Assembly: GCA_018367495.1 (NCBI GenBank)
Contig: JAGZGB010000070.1
Span: 1-8,320 of the forward strand
Source of the DNA: Veillonella sp.
GTDB taxonomy: Bacteria > Bacillota_C > Negativicutes > Veillonellales > Veillonellaceae
Direction of reading: 5' to 3'
Length of the DNA stretch: 8,320 bases
The translations under genes and the position numbers were made by a program. Below the pieces are notes generated by a model. It ran no database searches. It saw only the letters and a list, made by a program, of their open reading frames with translations, and had not been told where the DNA came from. Shown here one piece after another: positions 1 through 8,320 of this stretch. Each line of letters begins with the position of its first letter. Position 1 is the stretch's first letter.

Positions 1-64
1 TAGACTTAGTCTTAAGCTCTGTATGAACCTCTAAACCAACGACTGTTTCGTATTTACTACTCAT
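1..64 (-). CDS. gatB: GatB, amidotransferase subunit B (N-terminus only, runs off window)
   Basis: The first 21 codons of GatB are present; the rest lies beyond position 1. The start reads [20 protein letters not shown], which matches the conserved GatB opening (ETVxGLEVHxELxTKSK). GatB is the subunit that binds the misacylated tRNA and activates Glu-tRNA(Gln) or Asp-tRNA(Asn) with ATP, using ammonia channelled from GatA. The ATG (62-64) overlaps the gatA stop codon in an ATGA arrangement, and a strong ribosome binding site lies inside the gatA 3' end, so translation of the two subunits is probably coupled. The identification is firm although only the N-terminus is visible; nothing can be said about the integrity of the rest. 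Confidence 0.93.
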   Translation of the reverse strand, partial: MSSKYETVVGLEVHTELKTKS

Positions 65-1521
65 AGAGAAACCTCCCCAGTTGGTGCTACTAATTGACAG
101 TCCGGCCGTGCTTGTTCAAATGTGAAAGCAGCACGTAATAATGTTTCTTCACCCATAGCAGGGCCAAGTAATTGTAAGCCTATTGGCAAATTATTGCTAC
201 TCATACCTGCTGGAATGCTAATACCTGGAATACCTGCAAGATTTGCTGGTACTGTACAGATATCTTCTAAGTACATTGCTAATGGATCATTAGCTTTTTC
301 ACCAAATTTGTAGGATGTATTAGGTGCAGTTGGTGTCAAAATCAAATCCACCTTAGAGAATGCTTCGTCAAATTCGTTTTTAATAAGGCGACGAACTTTC
401 AATGCTTTCAAATAATAAGCATCATAGTAACCAGCACTCAATACATAAGTACCTAACAAGATACGGCGTTGTACTTCAGGACCAAAGCCTTCTGTGCGAG
501 TTTTAGTAGACATATCTACTAAGTTATCTGCAGGTACCCGCATACCATAACTTACACCATCATAACGAGCCAAATTGGAGCTAGCTTCTGCCAATGCGAT
601 GATATAGTATGCAGACAATGCATATTTAGAATTAGGCAAGGAAACCTCAACGATTTCAGCACCTAATTTTTTGTATGTTTCGATAGCTTCTTCCACAGCT
701 TTACGAACTTCGCTATTGAGACCTTCACCAAAGAATTCTTTTGGTACACCAATTTTTAGATTTTTTACATCATTTACAAGTGCTGTAGTGTAGTCTACAC
801 GAGTGCCTGGAATAGATGTGGAATCTTTTGTATCATGCCCAGAGATTGTATTTAATACTAACGCTGCATCTGTTACATCGCGTGTAACAGGTCCAATTTG
901 ATCCAAAGAAGATGCGAAAGCAATTAAACCATAACGAGATACATTACCATATGTTGGTTTTAAACCTACAACGCCACAGAAGGATGCTGGTTGACGAATA
1001 GACCCACCTGTATCAGAGCCAAGAGCCCAAATAGCAGAACCGCTGGATACAGCTGCTGCACTACCGCCAGAAGAACCGCCTGGTACGCAATCAGCATTCC
1101 AAGGATTAGATGTTTTAGCTAATGCAGAGTTCTCTGTAGAGCCACCCATAGCAAATTCATCCATATTAAGTTTACCAAGGCTAATATAATGATTGTCTTG
1201 TAAACGTTCAATAACTGATGCATTGTATGGAGGCACAAAGTTCTCCAACATTTTAGATGCACATGTTGCAGGTTCATCTTTAATACAAATATTATCTTTA
1301 ATTGCACCAGGAATACCTGCCAATGGGGAAATAGCTTCACCTTTAGCAATTGCTTCATCTACAAGCTTAGCTGTAGCCAAAGCACGATCATGAGAATCGG
1401 ATAAGTACGCATGTACAGTCGGTTCCACTTTCGCTTTATGTGCAATAACAGCATTCGTCAATTCAACAGCGCTGATTTCTTTATTCACTAGTTTCTTGTG
1501 TAATTCATGAATTGTTGCCAC
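61..1521 (-). CDS. gatA: GatA, glutamyl-tRNA(Gln)/aspartyl-tRNA(Asn) amidotransferase subunit A
   Basis: GatA hydrolyses glutamine and supplies ammonia to GatB, which amidates Glu-tRNA(Gln) or Asp-tRNA(Asn) in the cytoplasm. The protein is 486 aa, the usual length for the family (about 485). The amidase-signature region is clear: PGAIKDN around residues 71-77, [10 protein letters not shown] from 148, and [12 protein letters not shown] at 169-180. By spacing against characterised GatA proteins, the Ser-cisSer-Lys triad is K75, S150 and nucleophile S174, all present. The start codon is GTG (1519-1521), not ATG. It is supported by a strong AGGAGGT 7 bases upstream and by the usual N-terminus ([10 protein letters not shown]). 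The gene follows gatC by 11 bp and overlaps gatB by 4 bp, so the three form an operon in the order C-A-B. Other amidase-signature enzymes are excluded by this context. No damage is seen. Confidence 0.97.
   Translation of the reverse strand: MATIHELHKKLVNKEISAVELTNAVIAHKAKVEPTVHAYLSDSHDRALATAKLVDEAIAKGEAISPLAGIPGAIKDNICIKDEPATCASKMLENFVPPYNASVIERLQDNHYISLGKLNMDEFAMGGSTENSALAKTSNPWNADCVPGGSSGGSAAAVSSGSAIWALGSDTGGSIRQPASFCGVVGLKPTYGNVSRYGLIAFASSLDQIGPVTRDVTDAALVLNTISGHDTKDSTSIPGTRVDYTTALVNDVKNLKIGVPKEFFGEGLNSEVRKAVEEAIETYKKLGAEIVEVSLPNSKYALSAYYIIALAEASSNLARYDGVSYGMRVPADNLVDMSTKTRTEGFGPEVQRRILLGTYVLSAGYYDAYYLKALKVRRLIKNEFDEAFSKVDLILTPTAPNTSYKFGEKANDPLAMYLEDICTVPANLAGIPGISIPAGMSSNNLPIGLQLLGPAMGEETLLRAAFTFEQARPDCQLVAPTGEVSL
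71..78 (-). promoter_or_regulatory. gatB ribosome binding site inside gatA
   Basis: The minus strand reads GGGGAGGT, 6 to 7 bases before the gatB ATG. It lies entirely within the last codons of gatA (encoding the ...TGEVSL end), so the gatA reading frame also carries the Shine-Dalgarno sequence for the next gene. With the ATGA stop/start overlap this is the classic layout for coupled translation. Confidence 0.8.
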
Positions 1522-1527
1522 AGCGAA

Positions 1528-1534
1528 ACCTCCT
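1528..1534 (-). promoter_or_regulatory. gatA ribosome binding site (selects a GTG start)
   Basis: The minus strand reads AGGAGGT, 6 to 7 bases before the GTG at 1519-1521. It overlaps the gatC stop codon (TAG at 1533-1535), so ribosomes finishing gatC arrive at the gatA start signal. The near-perfect match supports the GTG as the true start. Confidence 0.8.
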
Positions 1535-1823
1535 ATTCTTGTACAACGCGAGGTACTTTAAAATACCCATCCTCTGCTTCTGGAGCATTGGACAAAGCTA
1601 AATCATGGTCTAAGGATGGTTTTGTTTCATCCTCTCTAAATACATTGTGCAATGGTACTGCATGAGCCATAGGCTCTACACCATCAAGTTCTAATGCATC
1701 TAGTTCAGCAACATAAGTCAAGATGTCGGACAACTCTTTCTCTACATGTGCCATATGTTCTTCCTTAACTTCCAAGCGTGAAAGTAAGGCGATTTTTTTA
1801 ATTTCCTCTTGGCTGATTTTCAT
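1533..1823 (-). CDS. gatC: GatC, amidotransferase subunit C
   Basis: GatC is the small subunit that wraps around and holds GatA and GatB together in the GatCAB complex. From the chosen ATG (1821-1823) the protein is 96 aa, the normal size for GatC. Visible family features are the N-terminal helix [19 protein letters not shown], the central [18 protein letters not shown] block (about residues 41-58) followed by NVFREDE (60-66), and the C-terminal YFKVPRVV (87-94). An upstream in-frame ATG at 1839-1841 would add six residues (MKGCVS). It is rejected because the promoter's predicted transcription start (around 1843) would leave it with almost no leader, while the lower ATG has AAAGGA 9 bases upstream. 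This is the first gene of the gatCAB unit, with its own promoter immediately upstream. Confidence 0.95.
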   Translation of the reverse strand: MKISQEEIKKIALLSRLEVKEEHMAHVEKELSDILTYVAELDALELDGVEPMAHAVPLHNVFREDETKPSLDHDLALSNAPEAEDGYFKVPRVVQE

Positions 1824-1832
1824 CGAGACACA

Positions 1833-1838
1833 TCCTTT
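1833..1838 (-). promoter_or_regulatory. gatC ribosome binding site
   Basis: The minus strand reads AAAGGA, 9 bases before the ATG at 1821-1823. It decides the start: this site lies downstream of the alternative ATG at 1839-1841 and can only serve the shorter, 96-residue form. Confidence 0.6.
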
Positions 1839-1849
1839 CATAATTATTT

Positions 1850-1878
1850 ATTATAAAGCAAATAATATATATTTTCAA
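1850..1878 (-). promoter_or_regulatory. sigma-A promoter of the gatCAB operon
   Basis: On the minus strand, TTGAAA (1873-1878) is separated by exactly 17 bases from a perfect TATAAT (1850-1855). This is the best promoter match in the window. It points at gatC, and the predicted transcription start near 1843 gives a leader of only about 20 nt containing the gatC ribosome binding site. It sits in the gap between the ligA stop (1898) and gatC. gatCAB can therefore be transcribed independently of ligA. No terminator separates them, so readthrough from pcrA-ligA is also possible. Confidence 0.75.
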
Positions 1879-1897
1879 AATATTGTAGAATGTATGT

Positions 1898-6117
<4,220 letters not shown>

Positions 6118-6158
6118 CGGAACACCCCTATCGCCCTTACATATACTATAGTTTCATA

Positions 6159-6189
6159 ATCATATAAATAGAGAAGAAGAACGTTGCAA
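6159..6189 (-). promoter_or_regulatory. possible pcrA-ligA promoter
   Basis: On the minus strand, TTGCAA (6184-6189) is followed after 17 bases by TATATG (6161-6166), or after 19 bases by TATGAT (6159-6164). Both are imperfect matches to the sigma-A consensus. The position fits a promoter for pcrA, about 40-50 bases before its ATG. The -35 element lies inside the hairpin after ppaC. This is a tentative call; pcrA could instead be read through from ppaC or use a promoter not recognised here. Confidence 0.3.
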
Positions 6190-6200
6190 GCAACGTTCTT
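6177..6200 (-). terminator. hairpin after ppaC, probable weak or leaky terminator
   Basis: A perfect 11-base inverted repeat (AAGAACGTTGC and GCAACGTTCTT) has two bases between the arms. On the minus-strand RNA the inner bases read G-CUUG-C, a known stable tetraloop form. It begins 22 bases after the ppaC stop, the expected place for a terminator. The bases after the stem (CTTCTCTATTT) are only a broken U tract, so termination may be incomplete and some readthrough into pcrA is plausible. The plus-strand reading has a slightly better U run (TTTT then CCC), but no plus-strand gene ends there. Confidence 0.55.
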
Positions 6201-6221
6201 TTCCCTTTGTATACTACTATA

Positions 6222-7163
6222 CTATTTCATAGCACCAAGAATTGGTGGTACGATTTGTTTTTTACGAGACATAGTATTTGGCAAGAATACGCCATTGTCT
6301 TTAACTTCTTTTTCAAATGCTTTTGTTACTACTGCTTCCACATCACCACTGAATAACAATGTAGTGCTTTCATCAAGAATATTTGTAACCATGATGTAAG
6401 ATGCATCATAGTTATTAGCGCTGCGAAGAGCCTCTAATGCAGCTACAAGTTCAGCTTGTTTATCCAATACATCTGTTGTATCCATAACAGAGATTTGACC
6501 AATAGAAATTGTTTTACCTGCTTCGGAGAATTCTTTCATGTCTGTACGAACGATATCATCGTTAGTCAAATCAGAAATATCAGCACCAGCTTTTAACATA
6601 TCAAGGCCATAGGACTCGATATCTACACCAGCGATTTCTGCCAATTTATGAGCCATTTCTTTATCTGTTTCTGTGCATGTTGGAGAACGGAATAAAACAG
6701 TATCAGAAATGATAGCGGACAACATCAAACCTGCAATAGCTTTAGGGATTGTTTGATTGTTTTCCATATACAATTTAGTAATAATTGTATTGGAGCAACC
6801 TACTGGTTCTAAGCGCATAAATACAGGGCCATCAGTTTCGAAATCACCAATGCGGTGATGATCCACAACGCCGCACATATTCATAGACTTGTAACCATCA
6901 ATAATTTGTTTAGATTCATTGTGGTCTGTTAAATATAAGTTACCACCTTCTGGAGCAAATTCTTCCCAATTCTTAACAATTTGAGGGTGTTCAAAACCAA
7001 AATGATTCAATACGTATGTTGTTTCTTTATTTGCTTCACCTGCACATACTGGAGTAGCTGGTGTGCCCATTTGTGTTAAGAAATTAGCAAAGGAAATAGC
7101 AGAACAAATAGAATCTGTATCAGGGCTTTTATGACCTGCTACATATGTTTTTACATCACTCAT
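6222..7163 (-). CDS. ppaC: Manganese-dependent (family II) inorganic pyrophosphatase
   Basis: This DHH-superfamily enzyme hydrolyses pyrophosphate to two phosphates in the cytoplasm, pulling biosynthetic reactions forward. The protein is 313 aa, close to the CBS-free Bacillus enzyme (309). Metal-ligand positions aligned by motif with the B. subtilis enzyme are all present: H11, D15 and D17 in GHKSPDTDS; D80 in LTDHNE; H102 in the VVDHH motif (99-103); D154 in IISDTVLFRS. The substrate-binding residues K210 and the C-terminal SRKKQIVPP motif (R300, K301) are also kept. There is no CBS or DRTGG regulatory insert, so adenine-nucleotide control through such domains is not expected. The ATG has AAGAGG 6 bases upstream. 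It is flanked by a terminator upstream (from the efflux gene) and a hairpin downstream, suggesting a mostly single-gene unit. Confidence 0.96.
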   Translation of the reverse strand: MSDVKTYVAGHKSPDTDSICSAISFANFLTQMGTPATPVCAGEANKETTYVLNHFGFEHPQIVKNWEEFAPEGGNLYLTDHNESKQIIDGYKSMNMCGVVDHHRIGDFETDGPVFMRLEPVGCSNTIITKLYMENNQTIPKAIAGLMLSAIISDTVLFRSPTCTETDKEMAHKLAEIAGVDIESYGLDMLKAGADISDLTNDDIVRTDMKEFSEAGKTISIGQISVMDTTDVLDKQAELVAALEALRSANNYDASYIMVTNILDESTTLLFSGDVEAVVTKAFEKEVKDNGVFLPNTMSRKKQIVPPILGAMK

Positions 7164-7231
7164 AATATACCTCTTTTATATAAATTTCATATTTAATATC
7201 GACTTACGTCAATCCGATTTTTAACTCTATT

Positions 7232-7240
7232 ATTATATCA
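7232..7240 (-). promoter_or_regulatory. extended -10 promoter for ppaC
   Basis: The minus strand reads TGATATAAT, a perfect TATAAT (7232-7237) with the TGn extension that can replace a good -35 element. The -35 position (about 7255-7260, GTGTTT) is poor and falls in the U tract of the upstream terminator. Predicted transcription start is near 7225, giving a leader of about 60 nt. A second, weaker candidate is TTGACG (7207-7212) with TATGAA (7186-7191) at a short 15-base spacing. Confidence 0.5.
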
Positions 7241-7250
7241 TAAATTATAT

Positions 7251-7287
7251 AAAAAAACACGCCACTACTAAGTAGTGACGTGTTTTT
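7251..7287 (-). terminator. intrinsic terminator after the RND efflux gene
   Basis: Two 17-base arms (7253-7269 and 7271-7287) are complementary except at one pair, and the innermost bases form a small loop around CTAAG. The minus-strand RNA has A residues, then the stem, then a run of seven U residues, a strong Rho-independent terminator located 31 bases after the RND stop codon. The single imperfect pair is a G-U wobble in minus-strand RNA but a C-A mismatch in plus-strand RNA, so the minus direction is favoured. Confidence 0.88.
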
Positions 7288-7318
7288 GTCATTCTACAAA
7301 ATTATCTAATGTAAATGA

Positions 7319-8320
7319 TTAGTCGTGATTTTTTTTACGGTTTGTAAACAAACCAGGTCCAAGTGTTTCAATGATGATGAACAGCATTGGAATGATAAAG
7401 ATACCAAACAATGTTGCTGTTGTCATCCCTGCTACTACAGTAATACCCATGGATGTACGAGCACCAGAACCAGCACCAGTAGATACTGCCAATGGCAATA
7501 CACCAAGGATGAACGCAAAGGATGTCATCAAGATTGGCCGTAAACGAATTTTTGCAGCTTCGATAGCGGCATCAACAACGTTCATACCACGTTCGTCAAC
7601 ACGGATCTTAGCGTACTCGATGATTAAGATAGCATTTTTTGCAGCCAAACCAACAAGTGTTAAGAGACCAATCTGCATATAAATATCGTTAGCTAAGGAA
7701 TATCTACCTGTAAAGTTCAACAAGAATGGAACTAAAGAAGCACCAATCATACCAGATGGTACGGAGAACAATACGGCAAATGGAACCTTCCAAGATTCAT
7801 ACAAGGCGGCCAAGATTAAGAATACAAATACTAGACCTAAACCAAGAATCATGATGGTTTGAGAACCAGCTTTCAACTCTTCACGAGATTGACCTGCCCA
7901 GTCATATGTATAACCGGCTGGTAAAGTTTTAGCTGCCGCCTCTTTCAATGCATTAATAGCATCACCAGAGGAATAACCATTCGCTTGAGAACCACCGATT
8001 TGTACAGCCATCGCATTATCAAAACGAGTAATACTAGATGGTGTACCAGTTTGTTCCTTCGTAATATAGTTAGATACTGGAACCATAAGGCCCTTGCTAT
8101 TACGAACAGCTAGCATATTAAGCTGTTCTGCATTTTGACGGTAAGCGTCTTCAGCTTGAACTACTACTTTATAGTTTTTACCATATGTAGTGAAATCATT
8201 GACTTGAATACTACCATAGAAACCTTGCAATGTAGTAAAGATATCAGCTAATGCCACACCATCTTGAGCCGCTTTTTCACGATTCACATCAAATTGTAAG
8301 GATGGTGTAGATGTATCAAA
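7319..8320 (-). CDS. RND efflux transporter, AcrB/HAE1 family (C-terminal 333 residues, 5' end outside window)
   Basis: This is the inner-membrane pump subunit of a tripartite efflux system that exports drugs or other toxic compounds using the proton gradient. The frame is open to the window edge, so the gene starts upstream. A GTG at 8285-8287 is an internal valine codon, not a start, since recognisable family sequence (PSLQFD before VNREKAAQDGV) continues beyond it. Visible parts, in fragment numbering: the end of the second periplasmic loop (1-150), then five membrane segments equivalent to TM8-TM12 at about 154-172, 180-201, 214-237, 261-281 and 292-318. Proton-relay residues matching AcrB K940, R971 and T978 are kept as K228 (AKNAIL), R259 and T266 (RLRPILMT). 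STGAGSGA precedes TM12. The partner Asp pair of TM4 is outside the window. Substrate cannot be told from this part. It has its own strong terminator. Its presence implies an outer membrane. Confidence 0.95.
   Translation of the reverse strand, partial: FDTSTPSLQFDVNREKAAQDGVALADIFTTLQGFYGSIQVNDFTTYGKNYKVVVQAEDAYRQNAEQLNMLAVRNSKGLMVPVSNYITKEQTGTPSSITRFDNAMAVQIGGSQANGYSSGDAINALKEAAAKTLPAGYTYDWAGQSREELKAGSQTIMILGLGLVFVFLILAALYESWKVPFAVLFSVPSGMIGASLVPFLLNFTGRYSLANDIYMQIGLLTLVGLAAKNAILIIEYAKIRVDERGMNVVDAAIEAAKIRLRPILMTSFAFILGVLPLAVSTGAGSGARTSMGITVVAGMTTATLFGIFIIPMLFIIIETLGPGLFTNRKKNHD

Noticed and set aside
1119..1358. A 79-codon minus-strand frame inside gatA
   Set aside because: It is an out-of-frame reading of the conserved GatA catalytic region, with low-complexity L/H/K-rich translation.
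1842..1897. T-box or other riboswitch leader before gatC
   Set aside because: The gap between ligA and gatC is under 80 bases and the promoter leaves a leader of about 20 nt, too short for such an element.
7371..7682. A 103-codon open frame on the plus strand, antisense to the RND gene
   Set aside because: It runs opposite strongly conserved transporter sequence (TM10-TM12), shows no recognisable domain, and its composition is that of a complement of membrane-protein codons. It is a shadow frame.
7319..8320. Short RND protein considered as a truncated gene or pseudogene
   Set aside because: The frame is open to the window edge and family sequence continues past the internal GTG, so the shortness is caused by the window boundary.

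Overview
This is a housekeeping stretch of a chromosome in which every supported gene is on the minus strand, so transcription runs from high to low coordinates. The DNA is AT-rich and codon use looks even across the genes. Two things point to a diderm (outer-membrane) Firmicute of the Negativicutes, most likely Veillonella. The first is the Firmicutes-type cluster pcrA-ligA-gatC-gatA-gatB. The second is an AcrB/HAE1-type RND efflux transporter, which normally works across an outer membrane. The genus is inferred from general resemblance and was not checked by any search.

Layout in the direction of transcription: (1) positions 8320-7319 hold the C-terminal third of an RND efflux pump subunit. 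It ends in a strong hairpin terminator (7251-7287). (2) ppaC (7163-6222) encodes a family II, Mn-dependent inorganic pyrophosphatase. It is preceded by an extended -10 promoter (TGATATAAT) and followed by a GC-containing hairpin with a weak U tract (6177-6200). (3) pcrA (6117-3928) encodes a UvrD-like helicase, and 26 bp after it comes ligA (3901-1898), the NAD-dependent DNA ligase. (4) A near-consensus sigma-A promoter (TTGAAA, 17 bp, TATAAT) lies in the short gap after ligA and drives gatC (1823-1533), gatA (1521-61) and gatB (starting at 64 and leaving the window). These three genes are tightly packed, with an 11-bp gap and then a 4-bp ATGA overlap.

Functions: GatCAB is the amidotransferase that corrects Glu-tRNA(Gln) and/or Asp-tRNA(Asn), so the organism probably lacks GlnRS and/or AsnRS. 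PcrA and LigA act in DNA repair and replication; PcrA unwinds and LigA seals nicks. PpaC removes the pyrophosphate made by biosynthetic reactions, including tRNA charging and NAD-dependent ligation chemistry upstream of NAD synthesis. The RND protein is a separate transcription unit for drug or toxic-compound export.

No mobile element, CRISPR array, RNA gene, tandem repeat or novel system was seen, and no gene-free stretch exceeds about 160 bp. The points worth a second look concern regulation and start sites: the internal gatCAB promoter and what it implies for the gatC start, a possible pcrA promoter overlapping the ppaC hairpin, and the conserved pcrA-ligA-gatCAB gene order in a diderm.
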